A stretch of DNA of 43,646 bases from Rhodopseudomonas sp. AAP120 (GTDB taxonomy: Bacteria > Pseudomonadota > Alphaproteobacteria > Rhizobiales > Xanthobacteraceae), in assembly GCF_001295845.1 (NCBI RefSeq), contig NZ_LJIC01000009.1, positions 1 to 43,646 on the forward strand. Direction: 5' to 3'. A program made the position numbers and the translations under genes. The notes beneath the pieces are model-generated. The model saw only the letters and a program-made list of their open reading frames with translations. It was not told the origin of the DNA and ran no database searches. Shown here piece by piece: positions 15,564 through 25,235 of the stretch. The number at the start of each line of letters is the position of its first letter. Position 1 is the stretch's first letter.

Positions 15564-16288
15564 GATAGAAAGTCCTGGAATTCGACTTTCACGACGAACT
15601 GATAGCCGCCGTTGCGAACCGTCTTCAATAAAGGTGTGATTCCAGAAGTATCCAGCTTACGCCTCAGGCGACTGACGAGGACGTCGATCGATCGATCGAA
15701 TACGTCGCCATCGCGGCCACGCGTGAGATCCAGAAGCTGGTCCCGCGAAAGAACGCGTCCCGGCCGATCCAAGAATACCTGCAGCAGATCGAACTCGGCG
15801 CCGGTCAATTCGATAGGGGCTCCTTGGGCGTCGACCACGCTGCGCAATTGTGGGTCTGCGATGAACCCTTCGAACCGATACTTCTTTGAGCTCTCGGCTG
15901 GAGACGCTATCTCCGAGCGACGTCGCAATACGGCGCGAATCCGCGCCACCAATTCCCGCGGGTTGAACGGCTTGCCGAGATAGTCGTCAGCCCCCATCTC
16001 GAGCCCGACGATACGGTCGACGTCCTCCTTTAGAGCGGTCAGAAGAATGATCGGAATCTGGTTTCGTTTCGCTCTCAAGTCTCGGCATGCGTCGAGGCCC
16101 GACCCATCCGGCAGCATCACGTCCAAGACGACCAAATCGATCTGATTGCTCGCGATGCGTTCACGGAGTTCGCTGCAGCTCGACGCCAACAGGACACGAA
16201 ATGCCTGCCCTTCGACATAGCGGGCGAGCAGCTTCCGGATTTCCGGGTCGTCATCGACCACCAGGATCTGTGGCGTTTGTTCACTCAT
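15560..16288 (-). CDS. OmpR-family response regulator paired with the kinase
   Basis: A 242-residue response regulator with receiver D56 (LVVLDVMLPDG), the acidic pocket VVDDD, LLTALKED, a KPFNPRE lysine loop and a C-terminal winged helix (LSRDQLLDLTRGR, DVLVSRLRRKL). It is translationally coupled to the downstream kinase. ATG 16288 (MSEQTPQILVV) was chosen because the receiver fold begins there; the open frame to 16432 lacks domain character. It diverges from the RND adaptor gene at 16543, so the 254-base gap probably holds its binding sites. It is strikingly similar to the orphan regulator at 10653-11375. Confidence 0.92.
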   Translation of the reverse strand: MSEQTPQILVVDDDPEIRKLLARYVEGQAFRVLLASSCSELRERIASNQIDLVVLDVMLPDGSGLDACRDLRAKRNQIPIILLTALKEDVDRIVGLEMGADDYLGKPFNPRELVARIRAVLRRRSEIASPAESSKKYRFEGFIADPQLRSVVDAQGAPIELTGAEFDLLQVFLDRPGRVLSRDQLLDLTRGRDGDVFDRSIDVLVSRLRRKLDTSGITPLLKTVRNGGYQFVVKVEFQDFLS

Positions 16289-16542
16289 GGGCCTTCGGTC
16301 GTAGATCGTTCGGAAGGTACGTTCTACATTGAAGTAAGGTCGAAAAAAGCCGCGATTCGTAACAATCTGCTGTTGTCGACCGATCCAGCAACATTTCGAC
16401 ATAAAGCGGCTGGCGCCGAGACAATCCGACACGAATTGTTCTACGCGAGCAAACCTCGCGCTCTATCCAGATATCCGTGCGCCGTTCACCGAAGCAGAAA
16501 ACGAGACGCCGGCTGTCCACAGAGCGCAGAGGAAAGTGCAGG

Positions 16543-17634
16543 ATGATTGTCACTACCGAACACGGGCGCATGTGGATCGCAACCATCGCGGTCCTCCTAT
16601 TCCTCCATTCCGCTGCCCACGGGCAGGACACCTCGGCGGCAATGACGGTCATCGCTGCGTCGGTGAAGGAATCTGAGGTCACCAGGAGCATTACCGCCAC
16701 GGGAAACGTCGTCGCCTGGCGTGAGATTCCGGTCAGCCCAGAGGTCGGCGGTTTGGCCGTGACCGAGGTCGCGGTCGACGAGGGTGACCTCGTCGCGAAA
16801 GGGCAGGTACTGGCGCGCCTCAATCAGGATCTCACGACTGCGGCCATATCGAAGCAAAAGGCGGCCATAGACGAACTTCAGGCGAGTCTTGCAATCGCCA
16901 GGTCGGACGCTGCGCGGGCACATTCCGTCTCGTCCGGAGTGATCAGCGCGCAGATGATCGAGCAGCGCGAGACGCTCGTCAAGACGACGGAAGCCAAGCT
17001 GCAGGCCGCACAGGCGCAGCTCGACGAAGCTGAAGCGCGGGATCGGCAAACGGTCATTGTCGCTCCAGCCGCAGGCACGATCACATCTCGGTCTGTAGCG
17101 ATAGGCCAGGTGGTCCAGGCTGGCGTCGAGATGTTCCGCCTCATTCAGGATAACCGCATCGAGGTCGATGCTCGCGTAATCGAGTCGGATCTGCTTGGCC
17201 CCGCCTCCGGGCAATCCGCAACGATTTTTGGTCCTACCGGCAAGTCCGAGCGGGGAACCGTCCGAATCGTTTCGCCAATCGTCGACCCCAAGACTCGCTT
17301 GGGCACGGTCCGCATTGCGCTGCCCGGCGGTACGCACCTGAAGCCCGGCATGTTCGCGCGCGTGGAGATCGTGGTTGAGAGCAAGCTAGCGCTGACGGTT
17401 CCGCTCAAGGCGTTGGTCTGGCGTGAAGCGAAGGCCCACGTCTTCAAGGTCGGCCGTGACAATCTGGTATCGCTCACAGAGGTGGCGATCAGCGGAGGGG
17501 CAACCGACAACGTCGAAGTCCTGCGAGGGCTGGATGTAGGAGATCGCATCGTAACCCAAGGCGCTGGTCTTCTGAACGACGGCGACATCGTGAACGTCAA
17601 AACCGCGTCCGTGAACGGCGGTACTCTGCGATGA
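16543..17634 (+). CDS. RND efflux periplasmic adaptor (membrane fusion protein)
   Basis: A 363-residue periplasmic adaptor of an RND pump. It has a signal peptide over about residues 1-27, then the barrel-sandwich lipoyl halves (EVAVDEGDLVAKGQVLARLN and VIVAPAAGTITSRSVAIGQVV) flanking an alpha-helical hairpin (about 105-165, rich in Ala/Gln/Glu), then beta-barrel and membrane-proximal domains ending in QGAGLLNDGDIVNV. ATG 16543 has GAGGA about 12 bases upstream. Its stop overlaps the permease ATG at 17631. It is divergent from the response regulator gene and likely under its control. No outer-membrane channel gene is present, so the pump would need one from elsewhere. Confidence 0.9.
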   Translation: MIVTTEHGRMWIATIAVLLFLHSAAHGQDTSAAMTVIAASVKESEVTRSITATGNVVAWREIPVSPEVGGLAVTEVAVDEGDLVAKGQVLARLNQDLTTAAISKQKAAIDELQASLAIARSDAARAHSVSSGVISAQMIEQRETLVKTTEAKLQAAQAQLDEAEARDRQTVIVAPAAGTITSRSVAIGQVVQAGVEMFRLIQDNRIEVDARVIESDLLGPASGQSATIFGPTGKSERGTVRIVSPIVDPKTRLGTVRIALPGGTHLKPGMFARVEIVVESKLALTVPLKALVWREAKAHVFKVGRDNLVSLTEVAISGGATDNVEVLRGLDVGDRIVTQGAGLLNDGDIVNVKTASVNGGTLR

Positions 17635-20600
17635 ACAAGATTTCCAGTTGGGCGATCCGCAATCCGGTTGCGACCACAATCGTGTTCCTGTTGTTGACGC
17701 TGTCGGGCCTGGTCGCGTTCTCGAAGCTTCGGCTCAATAACATGCCCGATATGGACATCCCCACGGTGACCGTCAGCGTCGCCTGGGCGGGAGCCGCGCC
17801 GACGGAAATCGAAACTCAGATTACGCGCTTTATCGAAGACAGCGTCGCAGGATTGGGTACCGTCAATCGCACTCGTTCGATCCTGAACGAGGGGCTTTCC
17901 GTGACCATGGTCGAATTCGTGCTCGGGACGGATATCGATCGTGCAACGAATGACGTTCGCGATGCCGTCATGTCCATTCGTTCGAAACTACCGCAAGGGG
18001 CCCTCGACCCCGTGATCCGGCGCGTCGAGGCGACTGGGCAGCCCATCCTCACATTCATCGTCGACGCGCCGACGATGGCTCCCGACGATCTGAGTTGGTT
18101 CATCGACAATGATATCGCCAAGGCCGTGCTCGCGGTGCCAGGCGTATCCAGAATTTCGAGATCCGGCGGCGTCGACGCCGAGATTACGATTAAGCTCGAC
18201 CCCGACCGACTGATAGCGCTCGGCCTCACAGCCGTCGAGGTTTCCGATCAGATCAGAAACCAGAACATCACCCAACCAGGTGGCCGGGTGACCGTGGGCG
18301 GAGTCGAACAAGCGATACGCACGGTCGGGAACGTCACGGATGTCGCTCGCCTGAAGCACATGCGCATCGCCTTTAGCGATGGACGCAGCCTCAAGCTCTC
18401 GGAGTTGGGAACTGTCGAGCGGTCGTGGACGGAGCCGCGCCAGAGGGCCCGGCTCAACAATCTGGAAGTAGTCGGCTTCAGTGTCTACCGGGCAGTCGGT
18501 ACCGGCGAGTTTGCTGTAACTCGCGACGTTCGGAAACGAATAGCGGAATTTGCAGCAGCCCGTCCAGGAGTGCGCGTTCTCGAAGTAACCTCGTCGACCG
18601 ACGCGGTCGTGGAGGGATATGACGCGGCCATCGAGGCGCTTTTGCTGGGTGCGCTGCTGGCCGTTCTAGTGGTTTGGGTATTTCTGCGGGATATCCGCGC
18701 GACATTGATCTCCAGCGCGGCACTCCCGCTGTCGCTCATCCCGACATTCGGAGTGATGTATGCGCTGAATGAATCTCTGAACAACATCACTTTGCTAGCG
18801 ATCTCTCTTGTCATCGGAATCCTCGTCGATGACGCTATCGTGGAAATCGAGAACATCGTTCGACACATCCGGCAGTCCGGAAAAAGTGTCTACGATGCCG
18901 CGGTCGATGCGGCTGACGAAATTGGCTTGGCTGTTGTTGCGACGACATTCGCGATCATCGTGGTTTTCGCCCCTGTCGGACTGATGCCTGGCATTCCGGG
19001 TCAGTTCTTCAAGGCCTTCTCGATTGCCGTCTGCAGTTCGGTATTCTTTTCCCTGGTCGTTGCGCGTCTACTTACGCCTTTGATGGCGGCATTCCTTCTA
19101 AAGCCAACTGGCAAGGAGCACCGAGAGCCGGCATGGGTGCGGCAATACATTAGAATGTTGGACTGGACCCTGCGCCATCGATGGGTCACGATCTCGGCGG
19201 GCGTGGTGTTCTTCGTGGCCTCACTTTCGCTCGTTCCATCTCTTCCCACGGACTTCATGCCCGCAGCGGATCGAGGCCGCACGATTCTCACCGTCGAACT
19301 CGCGCCGGGGGCGACGTTGCAGGAAACAGACCTTGCGACACAAAAGGTCGTGTTCCTTCTAAGGGCGCGGCCTGAAGTGGCGTCCGTCTACTCGGCAATC
19401 GGAACGGAGACATCGACGCTATCGGGACCTGGTGATCTGTCGACATCGGCCGGCGAGGTGAGAAGGGCGACGGTTACGGTCAACCTGGTTCCGAGGGACG
19501 AGAGAGCTGTTTTGCAGCAGGCGTTCGAGTCTTCGATCGGAAGACAGCTATCGACGATTCCCGGCCTACGGATACGTCTCGGGGAGGATGGATCATCCGG
19601 CGCGAAGATTCAGCTCTCGCTGTTGAGCGACGACCCCGTGGCGCTTGCCGACTCGGCCCGGCAATTGGCACAGGAGATGCGCGGGACGCCGGGGTTCCAT
19701 CGCGCGAGAGTAACAAGTAGCTTTGCTAGGCCCGAACTGCGAATTGTACCCAAAAGGGATAAGGCGGCGATCCTCGGGGTTTCCACAACGATGATCGCGA
19801 AAACCGTAAACATCGCCACCGTGGGCGACATCGACCAGAACCTTTCCAAGTTCAGCCTGGACGCCAGACAGATATCGATTCGCATTTTACTAAATGAGGA
19901 TGCGCGTACCAATTTTTCTCGCCTCTCAATGCTTCAGGTTCCAGCATTCGAGAAACCAGTGCCGCTATCTTCGGTAGCTGACATCACATTCGGTTCAGGT
20001 CCTGTCCAGATCGAACGGACGGATCGCACCCGAAGTGAGACCGTTGAAGCGGAGTTGAGCGGGATCACCGTTGGGGATGCTGAACGTCTGGTAGCGCGCT
20101 TGCCGTCGGTCAGGCATCTGCCGACAGGGGTGGTCTACAAACCGGCAGGTGACTCCGAGCGCATGCAGGAGCTGTTCGACGGCTTCAAACTTGCGATTGG
20201 TTCGGCCATCGTTCTGCTTTTCCTCGTTCTTGCCCTCCTGTTTAACGGATTCATTCAACCGGTCACCATCCTGACTGCGCTTCCTCTATCCGTTGGGGGG
20301 GCACTTGGTTTGCTACTCATAACAGGAACGTCGATTTCACTGCCAGTATTGATCGGAATCCTGATGCTGATGGGAGTTGCAGCCAAGAACTCAATCCTTC
20401 TGGTCGAATATGCGATTGTCGCTCAGCGCAATAGCGGTCTGGGTCGCGTACAGGCACTTTTGGATGCTGCTCGCAAACGCGCTCGGCCGATCGTGATGAC
20501 GACCATTGCCATGAGTGCCGGCATGCTGCCGATTGCGTTGGGCATGGGTGCCGATGCCGAAAGGCGCGCACCCATGGCAATTGCGGTTATCGGAGGGCTA

Positions 20601-20714
20601 ATCAGTTCGACGATTCTCAGCCTGATTTACGTCCCCGCCTTTTTCACGGTCATGGACGATCTGCAATGCTGGATCAAAAAATACTTTCGAGGAGAAAAAA
20701 TGCAAAGCGCATGA
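17631..20714 (+). CDS. RND multidrug-type efflux permease (HAE1-like)
   Basis: A 1027-residue inner-membrane proton-driven exporter, full length for the AcrB class. The N-terminus SSWAIRNPVATTIVFLLLT forms TM1. TM4 carries the proton-relay pair in GILVDDAIVEIENI and TM10 the lysine in GVAAKNSILLVEYA. DD plus K points to the drug-exporting HAE1 group rather than the metal-exporting type, though the substrate cannot be read from sequence. The repeat halves and both periplasmic loops are intact. The start overlaps the adaptor stop. It is the last intact gene of the cargo block; a LysR remnant follows 170 bases later. Confidence 0.92.
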   Translation: MNKISSWAIRNPVATTIVFLLLTLSGLVAFSKLRLNNMPDMDIPTVTVSVAWAGAAPTEIETQITRFIEDSVAGLGTVNRTRSILNEGLSVTMVEFVLGTDIDRATNDVRDAVMSIRSKLPQGALDPVIRRVEATGQPILTFIVDAPTMAPDDLSWFIDNDIAKAVLAVPGVSRISRSGGVDAEITIKLDPDRLIALGLTAVEVSDQIRNQNITQPGGRVTVGGVEQAIRTVGNVTDVARLKHMRIAFSDGRSLKLSELGTVERSWTEPRQRARLNNLEVVGFSVYRAVGTGEFAVTRDVRKRIAEFAAARPGVRVLEVTSSTDAVVEGYDAAIEALLLGALLAVLVVWVFLRDIRATLISSAALPLSLIPTFGVMYALNESLNNITLLAISLVIGILVDDAIVEIENIVRHIRQSGKSVYDAAVDAADEIGLAVVATTFAIIVVFAPVGLMPGIPGQFFKAFSIAVCSSVFFSLVVARLLTPLMAAFLLKPTGKEHREPAWVRQYIRMLDWTLRHRWVTISAGVVFFVASLSLVPSLPTDFMPAADRGRTILTVELAPGATLQETDLATQKVVFLLRARPEVASVYSAIGTETSTLSGPGDLSTSAGEVRRATVTVNLVPRDERAVLQQAFESSIGRQLSTIPGLRIRLGEDGSSGAKIQLSLLSDDPVALADSARQLAQEMRGTPGFHRARVTSSFARPELRIVPKRDKAAILGVSTTMIAKTVNIATVGDIDQNLSKFSLDARQISIRILLNEDARTNFSRLSMLQVPAFEKPVPLSSVADITFGSGPVQIERTDRTRSETVEAELSGITVGDAERLVARLPSVRHLPTGVVYKPAGDSERMQELFDGFKLAIGSAIVLLFLVLALLFNGFIQPVTILTALPLSVGGALGLLLITGTSISLPVLIGILMLMGVAAKNSILLVEYAIVAQRNSGLGRVQALLDAARKRARPIVMTTIAMSAGMLPIALGMGADAERRAPMAIAVIGGLISSTILSLIYVPAFFTVMDDLQCWIKKYFRGEKMQSA

Positions 20715-20881
20715 TGCTCGGAGTCTAATGTCGGCATCGTCACGGCGATGAGATCCAATTCTGGCGGAGGAGGGCGGCGCATCGCTGCGACCGTTGGAGC
20801 GATAAGATGACGGGCCGGGCCGGTTGCTGAAGATCTGCAATTAAGCCTTCAGTTGGGAACTATGGTGGGAAGGAAAAGAGA

Positions 20882-21049
20882 TTGGACTTGCGTCACTTGC
20901 GCTACATCGTTGCCAGTCCGCGCAACGGAAGCTTCAGCGCGGCCGCGCACGAGTTCAATGTCAAGCAGCCGATCGTCAGCAAGCGCATCAAGGAAGTATT
21001 TTTTCGACGCCCTACGATGAGCTACGGCGCACCACGAAGGTTCAAATAA
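20882..21049 (+). pseudogene. Truncated LysR-family regulator (N-terminal HTH only)
   Basis: From a TTG at 20882 the frame reads LDLRHLRYIVASPRNGSFSAA, then AHEFNVKQPIVSKRIKEV, which is the N-terminal helix-turn-helix of LysR-type regulators. After about 43 residues similarity ends and 12 unrelated codons lead to a stop at 21047-21049. The whole co-inducer-binding domain (about 200 residues) is missing. A LysR gene often sits just upstream of trbB in such elements, so this is probably the original transfer regulator cut short when the cargo block inserted or was deleted. It lies 87 bases before the trbB ATG. Confidence 0.75.
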
Positions 21050-21136
21050 ATCCTGTTGCCCGTACACCATTCCTGCCTTTCTTGATTGTCCCCGTCGCCA
21101 TCCGATCGTCTTGCGGATGGTTGGAATGGGGGCGGG

Positions 21137-22135
21137 ATGTCGGCGCATCATCACAACAACGAAGGACTGTCGCGCGGCGCGCGGATGCTGCGCACGGCGC
21201 TTGGCCCGGCCATCGCGCGGTATCTTGAGGACGCGGCGATCGTCGAGGTGATGTTGAACCCCGACGGTCGGCTGTGGGTTGACCGGCTGCGCGAAGGACT
21301 CGTCGCCACCGACGATGTGCTGATCCCGGCAGACGGCGAGCGCATCGTGCGCCTGGTGGCGCATCATGTGGGCGCGGAGGTGCATCCCGGCAGCCCGCGC
21401 GTTTCGGCCGAACTGCCTGAGACCGGCGAGCGCTTTGAAGGGCTCTTGCCTCCGGTCGTGACGGCGCCGACCTTTGCGATCCGCAAGCCCGCGGTCGCGG
21501 TGTTCACGCTCGCCGACTACGTCACGGCCGGAATCATGACGGCGGCGCAGGCCGACGTGCTCAGGCTCGCGGTCGAGCGGCGCAAGAACATCCTCGTTGC
21601 CGGCGGTACCTCGACCGGCAAGACGACGTTGACGAACGCCTTGCTGGCCGAAGTGGCGAAGACCTCGGACCGCGTCGTGCTGATCGAGGACACGCGCGAG
21701 CTGCAATGCGCGGCGCCGAACCTTGTCGCACTTCGGACGAAGGACGGCGTCGCCTCACTCTCCGATCTCGTGAAGTCGTCGCTGCGCCTGCGCCCCGACC
21801 GCATTCCGGTCGGTGAGGTGCGCGGCAGCGAAGCCCTCGACCTCCTCAAAGCGTGGGGGACCGGACACCCCGGGGGCATTGGCACCATTCACGCCAACAC
21901 GGCGCTCGGCGCGCTGCGCCGGCTGGAGCAGCTCGTGCAGGAGGCCGTGGTCACGGTCCCACGCGCCCTGATCGCCGAGACCATCGACATCGTCGCCGTG
22001 CTCTCCGGCCGCGGCGCCGAACGGCGCCTCGCCGAGATCGCCCATGTCGACGGGCTCGATCCGGCCAGCGGCGACTACCGCACGCTCAACGCGCTGCTTC
22101 CACCTCCACCCCTCTCGAAAGGAGACTCCGAATGA
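21137..22135 (+). CDS. trbB: TrbB conjugal transfer ATPase
   Basis: A 332-residue VirB11/TrbB-type secretion ATPase that powers pilus and channel assembly at the cytoplasmic face. Walker A GGTSTGKT spans residues 156-163, followed by the Asp box [11 protein letters not shown], Walker B-like [16 protein letters not shown] and His box [17 protein letters not shown] 21137 is in frame with a longer opening back to 21086, but the family begins with sequence like [13 protein letters not shown], so the downstream start is preferred. Its stop overlaps the trbC ATG. First gene of the intact trb operon. Confidence 0.94.
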   Translation: MSAHHHNNEGLSRGARMLRTALGPAIARYLEDAAIVEVMLNPDGRLWVDRLREGLVATDDVLIPADGERIVRLVAHHVGAEVHPGSPRVSAELPETGERFEGLLPPVVTAPTFAIRKPAVAVFTLADYVTAGIMTAAQADVLRLAVERRKNILVAGGTSTGKTTLTNALLAEVAKTSDRVVLIEDTRELQCAAPNLVALRTKDGVASLSDLVKSSLRLRPDRIPVGEVRGSEALDLLKAWGTGHPGGIGTIHANTALGALRRLEQLVQEAVVTVPRALIAETIDIVAVLSGRGAERRLAEIAHVDGLDPASGDYRTLNALLPPPPLSKGDSE

Positions 22136-22467
22136 TCCGACTTGCCTTGTCTCGTGTACGTCGCCGCCTTGGCGAGGCGACGGCGCTTGCCACGATCACG
22201 CTGCTGATGGCGGCGCCGGCCCATGCCTCCGGCTCCTCCATGCCGTGGGAAGAACCGCTTCAGAAGATCCTCGAAAGCATCGAGGGGCCGGTGGCCAAGA
22301 TCGTGGCGGTGATCATCATCATCGCCACCGGCCTGGCGCTCGCCTTCGGCGACACCTCCGGCGGCTTCCGCAAGCTGGTCCAGATCGTGTTTGGCCTGTC
22401 GATCGCCTTCGCCGCCAGCTCCTTCTTTCTCAGCTTTTTCAGCTTTGGCGGCGGAGCGCTGGTCTGA
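22132..22467 (+). CDS. trbC: TrbC prepilin
   Basis: A 111-residue pilin precursor. A long Arg-rich signal sequence ends near AHA (residues 30-32). The mature part is short and mostly two membrane helices (about 57-73 and 83-103) separated by a GDTSGGFRK loop, the TrbC/VirB2 layout. It would be trimmed, possibly cyclised, by the TraF-like peptidase (2182-2742). ATGA overlap with trbB, and TGATG overlap with trbD. Confidence 0.9.
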   Translation: MIRLALSRVRRRLGEATALATITLLMAAPAHASGSSMPWEEPLQKILESIEGPVAKIVAVIIIIATGLALAFGDTSGGFRKLVQIVFGLSIAFAASSFFLSFFSFGGGALV

Positions 22468-22730
22468 TGGAGGAAGACGTCCGCGGCTTCTTCGCGCCGG
22501 TGCATCGCGCCCTGACCGAACCCATCCTGCTCGGCGGTGCGCCACGCACGGTCGCCATCGCCAACGCGACGCTTGCCGGCGCGGTCGGCCTTGGTCTCCG
22601 GCTCTGGATCGCCGGTCTCGTGATCTGGGCGATCGGGCATTTCGCTGCCGTCTGGGCCGCGAAGCGCGACGCGCAGTTCGTCGACGTCGGCCGCCGACAC
22701 CTGCGCTATCCCGCGCACATGGACGTGTGA
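22467..22730 (+). CDS. trbD: TrbD conjugal transfer protein
   Basis: An 87-residue VirB3-like inner-membrane protein. The N-terminal FFAPVHRALTEPILLGGAPR is the family hallmark, followed by one long or two short membrane helices (about 30-64) and a basic C-terminus. It works with TrbE in the mating-pair apparatus. The ATG shares an A with the trbC stop (TGATG at 22465). trbE starts 9 bases later. Confidence 0.92.
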   Translation: MEEDVRGFFAPVHRALTEPILLGGAPRTVAIANATLAGAVGLGLRLWIAGLVIWAIGHFAAVWAAKRDAQFVDVGRRHLRYPAHMDV

Positions 22731-22739
22731 GGTGCGCCG

Positions 22740-25235
22740 ATGCTGAACCTCGCCGAGTACCGGAAGAAGAATGCGCAACTCGCGGACTTCCTGCCCTGGG
22801 CCGCATTAGTCGCCCCGGGCGTCGTGTTGAACAAGGACGGCAGCTTTCAGAGAACAGCGCGCTTCCGCGGCCCGGACCTCGACAGCGCCACGCCGGCCGA
22901 ACTGGTCGGCACGACCGCACGGCTCAACAACGCCTTGCGCCGGCTCGGCTCCGGCTGGGCAATCTTCGTCGAGGCACAGCGCCATCCGGCCACCGACTAT
23001 CCCGAAAGCCTGTTTCCGGACTCCGCGTCAGCCCTTCTCGACATCGAGCGGCGCGAGCAGTTCGAAGAGTCGGGCGTCCTGTTCGAGTCGAGCTACTTCC
23101 TTACTTTCGTCTGGCTGCCGCCGGCCGAAGAAGCCTCGCGCATGGAAGCCTGGCTCTACGAGGGCCGCGAGCGCGGCGGCGTCGATCCGTGGGAGTTGCT
23201 GAAAGGTTTCGTCGACCGCACCGACCGCGTCCTCAATCTCGTTGAAGGCTTCGTGCCGGAAGCGGACTGGCTCGATGATCCGGAGACGCTGACCTATCTC
23301 CATTCGACCATCTCGACCAAGCGCCATCGCGTGCGCGTCCCCGAGACGCCGATGCACCTCGACGCGCTCTTAGTCGATCAGCCGCTCGCCGGCGGGCTGG
23401 AGCCGCGGCTTGGCGATTTCCATGTCCGCACGCTCACCGTCATCGGATTCCCGACCACGACATTCCCCGGAATCCTCGACGACCTCAACCGGCTCGCCTT
23501 CGTCTATCGCTGGTCGACGCGCGCGATCATGCTCGACAAGACCGATGCGACGCGGCTGGTCACGAAAATTCGCCGTCAGTGGTTCGCCAAACGCAAGAGC
23601 ATCGCCGCCATCCTCAAAGAAGTGATGACGAATGAGCAGTCGGTGCTGCTGGACACCGACGCGGCCAACAAGGCGGCCGATGCCGACGCCGCGTTGCAGG
23701 ACCTCGGCTCCGATCAAGTCGGCGAAGTCTATGTCACCGCCACCGTCACGGTGTGGAGCGCCGACCGTACCATCGCCGACGAGAGGCTGCGGCTGGTCGA
23801 GAAGGTCATCCAATCCCGCGACTTCACCTGCATCGTGGAAGGCGTCAACGCCATCGAAGCCTGGCTTGGCTCTATCCCCGGTCAGACCTACGCCAATGTC
23901 CGTCAGCCGCCGATCTCGACGCTCAACCTCGCGCACATGATGCCACTGTCGGCGGTCTGGGCCGGACCGGCGCGGGACGAGCATCTCGGCGCACCGCCAT
24001 TATTCTACGCGAAGACCGAGGGGGCGACGCCGTTCCGCTTCGCGCTCCATGTCGGTGATGTCGGCCATACCATGATCGTCGGGCCGACGGGGGCGGGCAA
24101 GTCCGTGCTGCTCGCGTTGATGGCGCTTCAGTTCCGCCGCTATCGCAACTCGCAGGTTTTCGTTTTCGATTTCGGCGGCAGCATTCGGGCCGCAACGCTG
24201 GCGATGGGGGGCGACTGGCAGGACCTCGGCGGCTCGCTCACTGAGGATGCACAATCCACCTCCGTTTCGCTCCAGCCGCTCTCTCTGATCCACCATGTTC
24301 CCGAACGGGCTTGGGCCGCCGACTGGCTGGTCGACATTCTCCTGCGAGAGGGCGTCACCATCACGCCCGACGTCAAGGAATACATCTGGGCTGCGCTGAC
24401 CTCGCTCGCCTCGGCGCCGGTCGAGGAACGCACCATCACCGGCCTGACCGTGCTGTTGCAGTCCTCGGCCTTGAAGCAGGCGCTGCGGCCCTATTGCATC
24501 GGCGGCGCGCATGGCCGGCTGCTCGATGCCGAGCAGGAGCAGCTTGGCACGGCGAACGTCCAAGCGTTCGAGACCGAAGGGCTTGTCGGCACCAGGGCGG
24601 CGCCAGCCGTCCTCTCGTACCTGTTCCACCGCATCGGAGCCCGCTTCGACGGGCGGCCGAGCCTGCTTGTCATCGACGAGGGCTGGCGCGCGCTCGATGA
24701 CGGGGGCTTCGCCGACAAGATCAAGGAATGGCTGAAAACGCTGCGCAAGAAGAACGTCAGTGTCGTCTTCTCCTCGCAGTCGCTTGCCGACATCGAAGCC
24801 TCGCCGATCGCGCCGGTCCTGGTCGAGAGCTGCCCGACGCGCATCTTCCTCGCCAATGAACGCGCGATCGAGCCGCAGATTACCGCCGTCTATGAGCGCT
24901 TCGGGCTCAACGCGCGCCAGATCGAGATCATCGCGCGGGCGACCCCGAAGCGCGACTACTACTGCCAATCGCGACGAGGCAACCGGCTGTTCGAGCTTGG
25001 CCTTGGCTCCGTCGCGCTGGCGCTCTGCGCATCGTCGGATAAGGCAGCGCACGCGCTGATCGACGAGCTGCTGCGCGACGGCGCGCGGCCGTATTTCCTC
25101 GAAGCCTGGCTCTACGCCAACGACCTCGCCTGGGCCGCCGACCTTGTGCCGAACCTCGCCAACGTCATCGATGCGTCCGTCGCAGCGGACCGGCCGGTTT
25201 CCACCGATCCATCAGAACAGGAGACTCCGTCATGA
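22740..25235 (+). CDS. trbE: TrbE conjugal transfer ATPase
   Basis: An 831-residue VirB4-class ATPase, the main energiser of mating-pair formation. The N-terminal CagE/TrbE/VirB domain starts LNLAEYRKKNAQLADFLPWA. Walker A GPTGAGKS is at residues 448-455 and Walker B LLVIDEGW at 642-649. SVVFSSQSLADIEASPIAPV follows as the conserved sensor region. Full length and unbroken. Its stop overlaps trbJ. Confidence 0.94.
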   Translation: MLNLAEYRKKNAQLADFLPWAALVAPGVVLNKDGSFQRTARFRGPDLDSATPAELVGTTARLNNALRRLGSGWAIFVEAQRHPATDYPESLFPDSASALLDIERREQFEESGVLFESSYFLTFVWLPPAEEASRMEAWLYEGRERGGVDPWELLKGFVDRTDRVLNLVEGFVPEADWLDDPETLTYLHSTISTKRHRVRVPETPMHLDALLVDQPLAGGLEPRLGDFHVRTLTVIGFPTTTFPGILDDLNRLAFVYRWSTRAIMLDKTDATRLVTKIRRQWFAKRKSIAAILKEVMTNEQSVLLDTDAANKAADADAALQDLGSDQVGEVYVTATVTVWSADRTIADERLRLVEKVIQSRDFTCIVEGVNAIEAWLGSIPGQTYANVRQPPISTLNLAHMMPLSAVWAGPARDEHLGAPPLFYAKTEGATPFRFALHVGDVGHTMIVGPTGAGKSVLLALMALQFRRYRNSQVFVFDFGGSIRAATLAMGGDWQDLGGSLTEDAQSTSVSLQPLSLIHHVPERAWAADWLVDILLREGVTITPDVKEYIWAALTSLASAPVEERTITGLTVLLQSSALKQALRPYCIGGAHGRLLDAEQEQLGTANVQAFETEGLVGTRAAPAVLSYLFHRIGARFDGRPSLLVIDEGWRALDDGGFADKIKEWLKTLRKKNVSVVFSSQSLADIEASPIAPVLVESCPTRIFLANERAIEPQITAVYERFGLNARQIEIIARATPKRDYYCQSRRGNRLFELGLGSVALALCASSDKAAHALIDELLRDGARPYFLEAWLYANDLAWAADLVPNLANVIDASVAADRPVSTDPSEQETPS

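Noticed and set aside
20715-20881. Transposon end between the RND gene and the LysR remnant
   Set aside because: No inverted repeat or transposase fragment could be recognised at either edge of the cargo block by eye.
24000-25052. 350-codon minus-strand frame opposite trbE
   Set aside because: Shadow of the ATPase gene; composition is that of a reversed high-GC coding strand.
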